NCBI RefSeq assembly: GCF_001005085.2 | Contig: NZ_LBMU02000054.1 | Location: forward strand, 1 to 41,761 | DNA: 41,761 nt | Direction of reading: 5' to 3' | Origin: Streptomyces humi | GTDB lineage: Bacteria > Actinomycetota > Actinomycetes > Streptomycetales > Streptomycetaceae | Part shown: in pieces, positions 13,672 through 22,919 of the stretch | Numbering within the stretch: the stretch's first letter is position 1 | Layout: each line of letters starts with the position of its first letter | The notes under the pieces: model-generated | Told to the model about the DNA's origin: nothing | The model's database searches: none | What the model saw: only the letters and a program-made list of their open reading frames with translations | Position numbers and translations under genes: made by a program

Positions 13672-16077
13672 ATGGCGGGGCTTTCTACCCCTCATCAGTT
13701 GGGTCACCCCACAACCATCGCGGCCGCGGTCCTGACCGACGACAACCGGGTCCTGGTGGCGGTCATCGCCGCCGTGGCGCTGGCCGCGCTCGTGGTCGCC
13801 TGGATCCTGGTCCGTCAGGTACTCGCGGCCGGCGAGGGCACCGAGAGCATGAAGAAGATCGCGGCGGCGGTCCAGGAAGGCGCGAACGCCTATCTGGGCC
13901 GACAGTTGCGCACCCTCGGCGTATTCGCCGTCGTGGTGTTCTTCCTGCTCCTGCTGCTGCCCGCGGACGACTGGAATCAGCGCGCCGGCCGGTCGATCTT
14001 CTTCCTGATCGGCGCGGTCTTCTCGGCGACCACCGGTTATATCGGCATGTGGCTCGCCGTACGCAGCAATGTGCGGGTCGCCGCGGCGGCCCGCGAAGCC
14101 ACTCCGGCGGCAGGCGAGCCGGAAAAGGATCTCACCGCCGTCTCGCACAAAGCCATGAAGATCGCTTTCCGCACGGGCGGCGTCGTCGGCATGTTCACGG
14201 TGGGGCTCGGCCTGCTCGGCGCCTCCTGTGTGGTGCTGGTGTACGCGGCCGACGCGCCGAAGGTGCTTGAGGGCTTCGGCCTCGGAGCAGCCCTCATCGC
14301 GATGTTCATGCGGGTCGGCGGCGGCATCTTCACCAAGGCCGCCGACGTCGGCGCCGACCTGGTCGGCAAGGTCGAACAGGGCATTCCGGAGGACGACCCG
14401 CGCAATGCCGCGACCATCGCCGACAACGTGGGCGACAACGTCGGCGACTGCGCGGGCATGGCGGCCGACCTCTTCGAGTCGTACGCCGTGACCCTGGTCG
14501 CCGCGCTGATCCTCGGCAAGGCGGCCTTCGGCGACTCCGGACTGGCCTTCCCGCTCCTGGTGCCGGCGATCGGTGTGCTCACCGCCATGGTCGGCATCTT
14601 CGCGGTCGCCCCGCGCCGCAGCGACCGCAGCGGCATGAGCGCGATCAACCGCGGCTTCTTCATCTCCGCGGTGATCTCGCTGGTGCTCGTCGCGGTCGCG
14701 GTCTTCGTCTACCTGCCGGGGAAGTACTCCGACCTGGACGGCATCAGTGACGCGGCCATCCGGGCCAAGGACGGCGACCCGCGGATCCTCGCGCTCGTCG
14801 CGGTCGCCATCGGCATCCTGCTGGCGGCCGTCATCCAGCAGCTGACCGGCTACTTCACCGAGACCAACCGGCGTCCCGTCATGGACATCGGCAAGACCTC
14901 GCTGACCGGCCCGGCCACCGTGGTCCTCGCCGGTATCTCGGTCGGCCTCGAATCGGCCGTCTACACCGCCCTGCTGATCGGCCTGAGCGTCTACGGCGCG
15001 TTCCTGCTGGGCGGTACGTCCATCATGCTCGCGCTGTTCGCGGTCGCGCTGGCCGGCACCGGCCTGCTCACCACGGTCGGCGTGATCGTCGCCATGGACA
15101 CCTTCGGGCCGGTCTCCGACAACGCCCAGGGCATCGCCGAGATGTCGGGGGACGTCGAGGGCGCGGGCGCGCAGGTGCTCACCAACCTGGACGCCGTCGG
15201 CAACACCACGAAGGCCATCACCAAGGGCATCGCGATCGCCACCGCCGTCCTCGCGGCGTCGGCGCTCTTCGGGTCGTACCGGGACGCGATCACCACGAAC
15301 GTGCAGGACGTGGGTGCGAAACTGACCGGTTCGGGCTCCCCGTTGACCCTGTCGATGGACATCTCGCAGCCCAACAACCTCGTCGGTCTCATCGCCGGCG
15401 CGGCGGTCGTCTTCCTCTTCTCCGGGCTCGCCATCAACGCCGTGTCGCGGTCGGCGGGTTCGGTGGTCTTCGAGGTGCGGCGGCAGTTCCGCGAGCACCC
15501 CGGGATCATGGACTACTCGGAGACGCCCGAGTACGGCAAGGTCGTCGACATCTGCACCAAGGACGCGTTGCGGGAGCTGGCCACGCCGGGACTGCTCGCC
15601 GTGATGGCGCCCATCTTCATCGGGTTCACGCTCGGCGTCGGGGCCCTCGGTTCGTACCTCGCGGGCGCGATCGGCGCGGGCACCCTGATGGCCGTCTTCC
15701 TGGCCAACTCCGGTGGTGCCTGGGACAACGCCAAGAAGCTCGTCGAGGACGGCCATCACGGCGGCAAGGGCAGTGAGGCCCACGCCGCCACGGTGATCGG
15801 CGACACGGTCGGCGACCCCTTCAAGGACACCGCGGGACCCGCGATCAACCCGCTGCTCAAGGTCATGAACCTGGTGTCGCTGCTCATCGCGCCCGCGGTG
15901 ATCAAGTTCTCCTACGGCCACGACAAGAGCATCGGTGTCCGGATCCTGATCGCGGTCCTCTCGCTGCTCGTGATCGTCGGAGCGGTCTACGTCTCCAAGC
16001 GCCGCGGCATCGCCGTGGGTGACGAGGAGAACGCCGAACGGGTGGCCAAACCGGCCGATCCCGCGGTGGTCTCGTAG
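13672..16077 (+). CDS. hppA: K+-independent membrane proton-translocating pyrophosphatase
   Basis: An 801-residue protein with about 16 membrane helices that hydrolyses pyrophosphate and pumps protons across the cytoplasmic membrane. The substrate-binding acidic motif is intact: GIFTKAADVGADLVGK, then ADNVGDNVGDCAG. The diagnostic position in GNTTKAITKG is Lys (residue 514), which marks the K+-independent class; K+-dependent enzymes have Ala there. The C-terminal GDTVGDPFKDTAGP motif is also complete. It stands alone between two terminators and reclaims energy from the pyrophosphate made by biosynthesis, including the nucleic acid synthesis served by its neighbours. Confidence 0.97.
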   Translation: MAGLSTPHQLGHPTTIAAAVLTDDNRVLVAVIAAVALAALVVAWILVRQVLAAGEGTESMKKIAAAVQEGANAYLGRQLRTLGVFAVVVFFLLLLLPADDWNQRAGRSIFFLIGAVFSATTGYIGMWLAVRSNVRVAAAAREATPAAGEPEKDLTAVSHKAMKIAFRTGGVVGMFTVGLGLLGASCVVLVYAADAPKVLEGFGLGAALIAMFMRVGGGIFTKAADVGADLVGKVEQGIPEDDPRNAATIADNVGDNVGDCAGMAADLFESYAVTLVAALILGKAAFGDSGLAFPLLVPAIGVLTAMVGIFAVAPRRSDRSGMSAINRGFFISAVISLVLVAVAVFVYLPGKYSDLDGISDAAIRAKDGDPRILALVAVAIGILLAAVIQQLTGYFTETNRRPVMDIGKTSLTGPATVVLAGISVGLESAVYTALLIGLSVYGAFLLGGTSIMLALFAVALAGTGLLTTVGVIVAMDTFGPVSDNAQGIAEMSGDVEGAGAQVLTNLDAVGNTTKAITKGIAIATAVLAASALFGSYRDAITTNVQDVGAKLTGSGSPLTLSMDISQPNNLVGLIAGAAVVFLFSGLAINAVSRSAGSVVFEVRRQFREHPGIMDYSETPEYGKVVDICTKDALRELATPGLLAVMAPIFIGFTLGVGALGSYLAGAIGAGTLMAVFLANSGGAWDNAKKLVEDGHHGGKGSEAHAATVIGDTVGDPFKDTAGPAINPLLKVMNLVSLLIAPAVIKFSYGHDKSIGVRILIAVLSLLVIVGAVYVSKRRGIAVGDEENAERVAKPADPAVVS

Positions 16078-16128
16078 GCGGTCTTACGACGCCCACCGGG
16101 ACCCTCCCGAGGAGTCCCGGCCAACGAG

Positions 16129-16164
16129 CGGGCGGACGGCGCGTGTTGACGCGCCGTCCGCCCG
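16129..16164 (+). terminator. Strong stem-loop after hppA
   Basis: Fifteen perfect pairs (16129-16143 with 16150-16164) enclose a six-base loop TGTTGA. Only TTCCGT follows, so this is the Streptomyces GC-stem type without a long T tract. The gap from 16165 to the lipoprotein start holds no further gene. TAGATT at 16337-16342 is a possible -10 box for the lipoprotein. Confidence 0.75.
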
Positions 16165-16375
16165 TTCCGTGTTCCCGCGCCCGCGCACGACTCCCGGCCT
16201 GAGCGCCCTGTGCCCGAATTGCGGGACAAGAGTGCTGTGTGCGTGGTTTCGTCGTGAGCCTTCTCTCCCCCGAGCAAAACATCGTAAAAGCGGACTAAAA
16301 GGTGCCGATCGTGAGGGTGGCGGCCGTCCGCCGTGTAGATTCCGGGGGCCGAGAGCCATGGAAGGGACCGATCCG

Positions 16376-16993
16376 GTGAACAAGAAGCTCGCGGCCGCAC
16401 TGTCCGGCGGTGCGGTACTGGCAGGGGCGCTGTCCGGGTGCAGCAGCGGCGACAAGGGCCCCGACCCGAAGCTGATCGCCTGGGCCAAGACCGTGTGCGA
16501 CGCGGTCCCGGCGCAGGACGCGAAGATCAAGGCGGCCAACGAGGCGATCGCGCAGACGGCCTCGAACACCACGAGTTCGCCCGCCACCATCCAGAAGACC
16601 GACTCCCAGGCCTTCCAGGACATGTCCGACGGCTACAAGGCGCTCGCCGCGGCCATCAGCGGCGCCGGGGCGCCGCCCGGGATCGACGACGGCGCCAAGC
16701 GCCAGCAGGACGTCGTCAAGAACCTCGACAGCCTCTCCGCGTCCTACGCCGGCCTGAAGAAGAAGGTCGACGCGCTGAACACCAAGGACCAGGCGAAGTT
16801 CGCCTCCGGGCTGCACGACGTCGCCGCACAGATGGCCGACCTGGAGACGCAGAACAAGAGCGGCACCCAGGCCCTGGAGGCGCTGGAGCAGGGCGAGGTC
16901 AAGGACGCGATCGCCGAACAGGCCAGCTGCAAGAAGGTCGCCACGACGTCGGGGGCCTCGGCCTCGGCCTCGGCCTCCTCGACCGCGGGCTGA
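16376..16993 (+). CDS. Small helical lipoprotein
   Basis: A 205-residue protein with a lipoprotein signal: MNKKLAAALSGGAVLAGALSG then Cys22 (lipobox LSGC), so it is anchored on the outside of the membrane. The mature part is Ala/Lys/Gln-rich and helical, with heptad-like stretches (NLDSLSASYAGLKKKVDALN). It has two cysteines (KTVCDAV and EQASCKK) that could form a disulfide, and an Ala-Ser tail. No enzyme motif is visible. GTG 16376 follows GAAGGGACC; ATG 16358 would add six residues that place the ribosome site inside the gene. It is conserved at this position in streptomycetes as far as I recall; function unknown. Confidence 0.82.
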   Translation: MNKKLAAALSGGAVLAGALSGCSSGDKGPDPKLIAWAKTVCDAVPAQDAKIKAANEAIAQTASNTTSSPATIQKTDSQAFQDMSDGYKALAAAISGAGAPPGIDDGAKRQQDVVKNLDSLSASYAGLKKKVDALNTKDQAKFASGLHDVAAQMADLETQNKSGTQALEALEQGEVKDAIAEQASCKKVATTSGASASASASSTAG

Positions 16994-17033
16994 CGGCCCA
17001 GGAACTCCCGGACCCGCTCCCCTCGGCCCACCA

Positions 17034-17122
17034 GGGCCGCCCGGACCCGCTCCCGCCCCGGTCCGCCGTGGCCGCCCGGACCCGGTCCGCCACGGCCGCC
17101 CGGACCCGGTCCGCCGGGGGAC
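17034..17122. repeat. 24-bp tandem repeat between lipoprotein and methyltransferase genes
   Basis: Units of 24 bases (GTCCGCC then two variable bases, GGCCGCCCGGACCCG) begin at 17061, 17085 and, truncated, 17109. A diverged copy starts near 17034. The tract lies in the 221-base gap and is not coding. Confidence 0.7.
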
Positions 17123-17214
17123 CCTCGGTGCGGTGTCGCGGGCTGGTGGGTGCCGGGTCGGTCGGGGTGTGCTGAGGCCGCGTCCCTGGGCGGGGGCGGG
17201 CCACAATGGAGGGC

Positions 17215-18735
17215 GTGACTGACTCCGGCCTCGCCAACCTGCCCGCCTCCGACCGCCCCGACGTCGCCGCCCGGCTGCGCACCGCCCTGCTGGGCGCTTC
17301 CTTCACCGCCGACGGGCTCCTGGAACTGCTCGGCGCGCCCGCCTACGCGGCGCTGGCCCGCAGCGAGACGGTGCCCGCGCTCCGGGCCACCCGTGGGGAC
17401 ACGCCGCTGGAGACGCTGGTACGGCTGTTCCTGCTCCAGCAACCCGTGCCGCACGCGCGCGCCGCGGACTTCCTGCCCGCCGGAGACCTCCTGGAGGCCG
17501 GCTGGCTGACCCGTGCGGGCGGTGACGAGGTCGCCGCCACCGTGGACGTCCGGCCGTACGGCGGGCCCGACGGCGAGGACTGGTTCATCGTGTCCGACCT
17601 CGGCTGCGCGGTCGGCGGAGCCGGCGGCATCGGACAGCGGAACGAAGAGGTCGTGCTGGGGGTGGGCGGAGCCTCCACGACGCTGGCCGGCATCACCGTC
17701 CGGGCGCCCGTCTCCGCCGCCCTCGACCTCGGCACCGGCTCCGGGATCCAGGCGCTGCACGCCGCCCGGCACGCCACGCGCGTGACGGCGACCGACCTCA
17801 ACCCGCGCGCGCTGCACATCACGGCACTCACGCTGGCGCTGTCCGGCGCCCCCGCGGCCGACCTCCGCGAGGGCTCGCTGTTCGAACCCGTCCGGGACGG
17901 GGAGACGTACGACCTCATCGTGTCCAACCCGCCGTTCGTGATCTCGCCCGGAGCCCGCCTGACGTACCGGGACGGCGGGATGAGCGGGGACGATCTGTGC
18001 CGCTCGCTCGTTCAACAGGCCGGGGAGCGGCTGACCGAGGGCGGGTTCGCGCAGTTCCTCGCCAACTGGCAGCACGTCGCGGGGGAGGACTGGCAGGACA
18101 GGGTCAGGTCGTGGGTGCCGCGCGGCTGCGACGCGTGGATCGTGCAGCGCGAGGTGCAGGACGTCAACCAGTACGCCGAGCTGTGGCTCAGGGACTCCGG
18201 CGACCACCGCGGGGACCCGGCGGAGTACCAGGCGCGGTACGACGCGTGGCTCGACGAGTTCGAGGCGCGCAAGGTGAAGGGGGTGGGCTTCGGCTGGATC
18301 ACGCTGCGGAAGACGGGCGCCGCTGTGCCTTCCGTCACCGTGGAGGAGTGGCCGCATTCGATCGAACAGCCGCTCGGCGACACGATCCGGGCCCACTTCG
18401 ACCGGCTCGACTACCTCCGTGACCACGACGACGCAGATCTCCTCGAAGGGCACTTCAGGCTCGCCGTCGAGGTGGTCCAGGAGCAGGTCGGGCTGCCCGG
18501 CGCCGAGGACCCCGAGCACGTGGTGCTGCGCCAGCACCGCGGGATGCGCCGTGCGACCAAGGTGGACACGGTGGGCGCCGGGTTCGCAGGGGTGTGCGAC
18601 GGCACCCTGAGCGCGGGGCGGATTCTCGACGCCATCGCGCAACTGATGGGTGAGGACCCGGTGTTGCTGCGAGACCGTACCCCCGCGCAGATCCGGCTTC
18701 TGGTAGAGCAGGGGTTCCTGGAGCCGGCCGGCTGA
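17215..18735 (+). CDS. Class I SAM-dependent methyltransferase (NPPY-type, PrmA/RlmG-like)
   Basis: A 506-residue protein. An N-terminal domain of about 155 residues without recognised motif (a possible winged-helix or substrate-recognition part) is followed by a Rossmann methyltransferase. Motif I is ALDLGTGSGIQALHAA, motif II TATDLNPRAL and motif IV DLIVSNPPFVIS. The NPPF signature is found in enzymes methylating ring or amide nitrogens of RNA, DNA or protein glutamine. The C-terminal 150 residues are an extra domain. GTG 17215 lies eight bases after CACAAT, which resembles a -10 box, suggesting a leaderless message; ATG 17206 is the alternative start. The substrate cannot be decided from sequence. 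Confidence 0.87.
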   Translation: MTDSGLANLPASDRPDVAARLRTALLGASFTADGLLELLGAPAYAALARSETVPALRATRGDTPLETLVRLFLLQQPVPHARAADFLPAGDLLEAGWLTRAGGDEVAATVDVRPYGGPDGEDWFIVSDLGCAVGGAGGIGQRNEEVVLGVGGASTTLAGITVRAPVSAALDLGTGSGIQALHAARHATRVTATDLNPRALHITALTLALSGAPAADLREGSLFEPVRDGETYDLIVSNPPFVISPGARLTYRDGGMSGDDLCRSLVQQAGERLTEGGFAQFLANWQHVAGEDWQDRVRSWVPRGCDAWIVQREVQDVNQYAELWLRDSGDHRGDPAEYQARYDAWLDEFEARKVKGVGFGWITLRKTGAAVPSVTVEEWPHSIEQPLGDTIRAHFDRLDYLRDHDDADLLEGHFRLAVEVVQEQVGLPGAEDPEHVVLRQHRGMRRATKVDTVGAGFAGVCDGTLSAGRILDAIAQLMGEDPVLLRDRTPAQIRLLVEQGFLEPAG

Positions 18736-18972
18736 CGGCGGGCTCCGCGTACGGTCCGGCGTGCTCCGTGGCCGGCAGGACACGCCGGAAAATGAAAAAG
18801 GCCGGAAAAATGTGGCCGAACGATCACCGAATCGCCGCTCGATCGAATGTTCGAATAAGGTGCGGATCCTCGTTCACCTGGATTTCTCCCGCCGGCCGCC
18901 CGCTCGCCGTCCCCGCGTGCAAGTCTCCGCAAGCTGGGCAGTCGCGGACGGCAGGGAAGGGGCGCACGGGCC

Positions 18973-19170
18973 ATGGAGAGCGGACCGGCGATCTTCGCAG
19001 GGGCGGTGTTCGCCCTGTTCGGAGGCGCGTTGCTGGTGTGGACCGGCGCCCGGGTCCGACGCGGTGAACCCGTCGCCCAGGGGGTGGGCCAGGTCACCTC
19101 GGCGGCCCTCGCGGGCCTCGCCGCGGTGGCGTCGCTGGCTCTCGGGGCGTACTGCCTGACCCGTCTGTGA
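18973..19170 (+). CDS. Small two-helix membrane protein
   Basis: A 65-residue protein with two hydrophobic segments (PAIFAGAVFALFGGALLVW and SAALAGLAAVASLALGAYCL) separated by a basic, hydrophilic turn ARVRRGEP. AGGGAAGGGG upstream supports ATG 18973. The preceding 237-base gap after the methyltransferase gene is AT-rich at 18790-18860 and probably holds its promoter. It is a conserved hypothetical upstream of topA in streptomycetes as far as I recall. No function can be assigned. Confidence 0.72.
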   Translation: MESGPAIFAGAVFALFGGALLVWTGARVRRGEPVAQGVGQVTSAALAGLAAVASLALGAYCLTRL

Positions 19171-19425
19171 GGGCCGCGCGCGGGTAAGGGGAGCGGGCCG
19201 CTCCGGGCTGGGGCGGGAGCGCGGCCGGGGACTCCGGGCGGCAGGAATGGCGGTAGTCGGGTTACCGTTCGAGTGGCCGTTGTGGGCTTTTCCCGTTTGA
19301 CACGGGGGCGGGATGTACCGTCACACTCCGCAGCGTCACCAAGTGAGCGGACATCCGTGTCCGTGCCACGACCCCGGGACCAAGGCCTGGGGAGGCCCCA
19401 GCGTCGACCGGAGAGAAGAGCGAAG

Positions 19426-22299
19426 TTGTCCCCGACCAGCGAGACCGCACAGGGCGGCCGCCGACTCGTCATCGTCGAGTCGCCTGCCAAGGCGAAGACG
19501 ATCAAGGGCTATCTGGGCCCCGGATACGTCGTCGAAGCGAGCGTCGGGCACATCCGTGACCTTCCCAACGGCGCCGCCGAGGTGCCCGAGCAGTACACCG
19601 GCGAGGTACGGCGCCTCGGCGTGGACGTCGAGCACGACTTCCAGCCCATCTATGTGATCAACGCCGACAAGAGGGCGCAGGTCAAGAAGCTCAAGGACCT
19701 GCTCAAGGAGTCCGACGAGCTCTTCCTCGCCACCGATGAGGACCGCGAGGGCGAGGCGATCGCCTGGCACCTCCAGGAGGTCCTCAAGCCGAAGATCCCC
19801 GTCAAGCGGATGGTCTTCCACGAGATCACCAAGGACGCGATCCGGGCCGCCGTCGCCAACCCGCGCCAGCTCAACCAGAAGCTCGTCGACGCCCAGGAGA
19901 CCCGACGCATCCTCGACCGCCTCTACGGCTACGAGGTCTCGCCGGTCCTGTGGAAGAAGGTCATGCCGCGCCTGTCGGCCGGCCGTGTCCAGTCCGTCGC
20001 CACCCGGCTCGTGGTCGAGCGGGAACGCGAGCGGATCGCGTTCCGTTCCGCCGAGTACTGGGACCTGACGGGCACCTTCGCGACCGGCCGGGCGGGCGAC
20101 CCCTCGGACCCGTCCTCGCTGGTCGCCCGCCTTCAGGCGGTCGACGGCCGGCGCGTCGCCCAGGGCCGTGACTTCGACTCGCTCGGACAGCTGAAGACCG
20201 CGAACACCCTCCACCTCGACGAGGCGAACGCCCGTGCGCTCGCCGCCGCCCTGGAGAACACCCGGTTCGCGGTCCGCTCGGTCGAGTCCAAGCCGTACCG
20301 CCGCTCGCCGTACGCCCCGTTCCGTACGACGACCCTCCAGCAGGAGGCCTCGCGCAAGCTCGGCTTCGGCGCGAAGGCCACCATGCAGGTGGCCCAGAAG
20401 CTGTACGAGAACGGCTACATCACGTACATGCGTACGGACTCCACGACGCTGAGCGACACGGCGATCGCTGCCGCCCGTGCCCAGGTCACGCAGCTGTACG
20501 GGGCCGACTACCTGCCCCCCGCCCCGCGGACGTACGCGGCGAAGGTCAAGAACGCGCAGGAGGCGCACGAGGCGATCCGCCCCTCGGGTGATCGTTTCCG
20601 CACGCCCGCCGAGACCGGTCTGACCGGCGACCAGTTCAAGCTCTACGAGCTGATCTGGAAGCGGACCGTCGCCTCCCAGATGAAGGACGCGACCGGGAAC
20701 TCCGTCACCGTGAAGATCGCCGGCACCGCCGCCGACGGCCGGGACGTCGAGTTCAGCGCCTCCGGCAAGACGATCACCTTCCACGGCTTCCTCAAGGCCT
20801 ACGTGGAGGGTGCCGACGACCCGAACGCCGAGCTGGACGACCGCGAGCGCCGGCTGCCCCAGGTCGCCGAGGGTGACGCGCTGTCCGCCGAGGAGATCAC
20901 GGTCGACGGGCACGCCACCAAGCCCCCGGCCCGCTACACCGAGGCCTCGCTGGTCAAGGAGCTGGAAGAGCGCGAGATCGGCCGCCCGTCGACGTACGCG
21001 TCGATCATCGGCACCATCCTCGACCGGGGTTACGTGTTCAAGAAGGGGACGGCCCTGGTGCCCTCCTTCCTGAGCTTCGCCGTGGTCAACCTGCTGGAGA
21101 AGCACTTCGGCCGGCTCGTCGACTACGACTTCACCGCCCGCATGGAGGACGACCTCGACCGCATCGCCGCCGGTCAGGCGCAGGCCGTGCCGTGGCTCAA
21201 GCGCTTCTACTTCGGCGAGGGCACCGCCGTCGGTGGCGCGGCCGACGCCGGCAACGGCGACGGGGACCACCTCGGCGGCCTCAAGGAGCTGGTGACCGAC
21301 CTGGGCGCGATCGACGCGCGCGAGGTGTCGTCGTTCCCGGTGGGCAACGGCATCGTGCTGCGGGTCGGCCGCTACGGGCCGTACATCGAGCGCGGCGAGA
21401 AGGACTCCGAGGGCCACCAGCGCGCGGACGTGCCGGAGGACCTGGCCCCCGACGAGCTCTCCGTCGAGCTCGCGGAGGAACTGCTCGCCAAGCCGAGCGG
21501 CGACTTCGAGCTGGGCGCCGACCCGGAGACGGGCCACCAGATCATCGCCCGGGACGGCCGCTACGGCCCGTACGTCACCGAGGTGCTCCCCGAGGGCACC
21601 CCGAAGACCGGCAAGAACGCGGTCAAGCCGCGTACCGCGTCGCTCTTCAAGACCATGTCCCTGGACACGGTCACCCTGGCGGACGCGCTGAAGCTGATGT
21701 CGCTGCCGCGGGTCGTCGGCGCCGACGCCGAGGGCCAGGAGATCACCGCGCAGAACGGGCGCTACGGGCCGTACCTGAAGAAGGGCACGGACTCGCGTTC
21801 GCTCACCTCCGAGGACCAGCTCTTCACGATCACCCTCGAAGAGGCGCTGGAGATCTACTCCCAGCCCAAGCAGCGCGGCCGGGCCGCCGCCAAGCCGCCG
21901 CTGAAGGAGCTGGGCACCGACCCGGTCAGCGAGAAGCCGGTCGTGGTGAAGGACGGCCGCTTCGGGCCGTACGTCACCGACGGGGAGACCAACGCGACCC
22001 TGCGCTCCGGCGACAGCGTCGAGACGATCACCCCGGAGCGCGGCTACGAGCTGCTCGCCGAGAAGCGGGCGAAGGCGCCCGCGAAGAAGACGGCGAAGAA
22101 GGCACCCGCGAAGAAGACGGCCGCCAAGAAGGCCGCACCCGCGAAGAAGACGGCCGCCAAGAAGGCCGCGCCGGCGAAGAAGACGGCGGCCAAGAAGACC
22201 GCGGCGAAGAAGACGACGACGGCCACGGCCGCGAAGAAGACGACCGCCGCGGCGAAGAAGGCGACGGCGTCCTCCCGGACGACGACCACGGAGGACTGA
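19426..22299 (+). CDS. topA: DNA topoisomerase I with lysine-repeat tail
   Basis: A 957-residue type IA topoisomerase that relaxes negative supercoils. The TOPRIM domain has RRLVIVESPAKAKTIKG and the DxD-type LATDEDREGEAIAWH. The catalytic tyrosine is Tyr334 in GYITYMRTDSTTLS. The C-terminus lacks zinc fingers and instead has four GRYGPY-type repeat domains (about 640-870). After these comes a tail of about 75 residues of KKTAAKKAAPAKK-type repeats, which in S. coelicolor is linked to DNA clamping and high processivity. The start is TTG 19426, preceded by GGAGAGAAGAG; upstream in-frame codons lie before it. TTGACA at 19297-19302 may be a -35 element. In Streptomyces the gene is supercoiling-regulated. 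Tandem repeats follow immediately. Confidence 0.97.
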   Translation: MSPTSETAQGGRRLVIVESPAKAKTIKGYLGPGYVVEASVGHIRDLPNGAAEVPEQYTGEVRRLGVDVEHDFQPIYVINADKRAQVKKLKDLLKESDELFLATDEDREGEAIAWHLQEVLKPKIPVKRMVFHEITKDAIRAAVANPRQLNQKLVDAQETRRILDRLYGYEVSPVLWKKVMPRLSAGRVQSVATRLVVERERERIAFRSAEYWDLTGTFATGRAGDPSDPSSLVARLQAVDGRRVAQGRDFDSLGQLKTANTLHLDEANARALAAALENTRFAVRSVESKPYRRSPYAPFRTTTLQQEASRKLGFGAKATMQVAQKLYENGYITYMRTDSTTLSDTAIAAARAQVTQLYGADYLPPAPRTYAAKVKNAQEAHEAIRPSGDRFRTPAETGLTGDQFKLYELIWKRTVASQMKDATGNSVTVKIAGTAADGRDVEFSASGKTITFHGFLKAYVEGADDPNAELDDRERRLPQVAEGDALSAEEITVDGHATKPPARYTEASLVKELEEREIGRPSTYASIIGTILDRGYVFKKGTALVPSFLSFAVVNLLEKHFGRLVDYDFTARMEDDLDRIAAGQAQAVPWLKRFYFGEGTAVGGAADAGNGDGDHLGGLKELVTDLGAIDAREVSSFPVGNGIVLRVGRYGPYIERGEKDSEGHQRADVPEDLAPDELSVELAEELLAKPSGDFELGADPETGHQIIARDGRYGPYVTEVLPEGTPKTGKNAVKPRTASLFKTMSLDTVTLADALKLMSLPRVVGADAEGQEITAQNGRYGPYLKKGTDSRSLTSEDQLFTITLEEALEIYSQPKQRGRAAAKPPLKELGTDPVSEKPVVVKDGRFGPYVTDGETNATLRSGDSVETITPERGYELLAEKRAKAPAKKTAKKAPAKKTAAKKAAPAKKTAAKKAAPAKKTAAKKTAAKKTTTATAAKKTTAAAKKATASSRTTTTED

Positions 22300-22304
22300 C
22301 CCCG

Positions 22305-22404
22305 CCGACCCGAACCGCCCCACCGACCCGAACCACCTCACCGACCCGAACCGCCCCACCGACCCGAACCACCTCACCGAGCCCCGCCCACCGAGCCCCG
22401 CCCA
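22305..22404. repeat. 18-bp tandem repeat directly after topA
   Basis: Four 18-base units alternate between CCGACCCGAACCGCCCCA (22305, 22341) and CCGACCCGAACCACCTCA (22323, 22359), that is a 36-base unit repeated twice. Two 14-base units CCGAGCCCCGCCCA follow (22377, 22391). The tract starts six bases after the topA stop. Confidence 0.85.
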
Positions 22405-22410
22405 CCGGGG

Positions 22411-22740
22411 CTGAGCTCTCCGGATTTGGGCTGAGCCCCGAGGATCGGGCCGGCCGGGTCGAGTCCGGTGGAGCGGCTTGGTGGGTTGGGGCCGGCGAAT
22501 CGGCTGGTGGCTGAGCCCCGTGAGCCTGGGCTGAGCCTCGCGGGCCTGGGCTGAGCCCTCCGGATTTGGGCTGAGCCCCGAGGATCGGGCCGGCCGGGCT
22601 GAGTCCGGTGGAGCGGCTTGGTGGGTTGAGGTCGGCGAATCGGCTGGTGGCTGAGCCCCGTGAGCCTGGGCTGAGCTCCCCGGATTTGGGCTGAGCCCCG
22701 AGACCGGGTCGGCCGGGCTGAGTCTGGTGGGTCGGCTCGG
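22411..22740. repeat. 120-140-bp imperfect tandem repeat with GGGCTGAGCCC palindromes
   Basis: The landmark GGATTTGGGCTGAGCCCC starts at 22422, 22562 and 22682, giving units of 140 and 120 bases and a truncated third. The first unit has an extra 20-base segment. Each unit contains CGGCTTGGTGGGTTG or a variant and several near-palindromes of the form GGGCT-G-AGCCC, spaced about 20 bases apart. No reading frame on either strand has coding character. The 620-base gap between topA and tmk is mostly made of this and the preceding tract. Confidence 0.85.
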
Positions 22741-22834
22741 TGGTCGAGTTCTGCGGGCCGGGGGCCGGGGAGGCAACCGGTCTTCACAGGGGTTCACGAT
22801 CGTCACATCGGTCACATCGGCTTCGCAATGCGAA

Positions 22835-22863
22835 CGCCCCGGCATCAACTTGGTGTCGGGGCG
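22835..22863 (+). promoter_or_regulatory. Stem-loop in the tmk leader
   Basis: CGCCCCG (22835-22841) pairs with CGGGGCG (22857-22863), and pairing continues inward (GCATC with GGTGT, allowing G-U) around a five-base loop, for twelve pairs in all. It lies 57 bases before tmk. It has no T run, so it may be an attenuator, a terminator for the repeat region, or an operator. Confidence 0.4.
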
Positions 22864-22919
22864 CGCGTACCTGTGGACGGTCGCGGCGGGCTGTCGGCGG
22901 CTGCCGATAGGCTGAAAGC

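Noticed and set aside
13609..15921. 770-residue minus-strand frame opposite hppA
   Set aside because: His/Asp/Arg-rich antisense of a membrane protein gene; no function signature.
18843..18854. TCGAATGTTCGA as an SOS (LexA) box
   Set aside because: The actinobacterial SOS box needs TCGAAC-N4-GTTCGA; the spacing here is too short.
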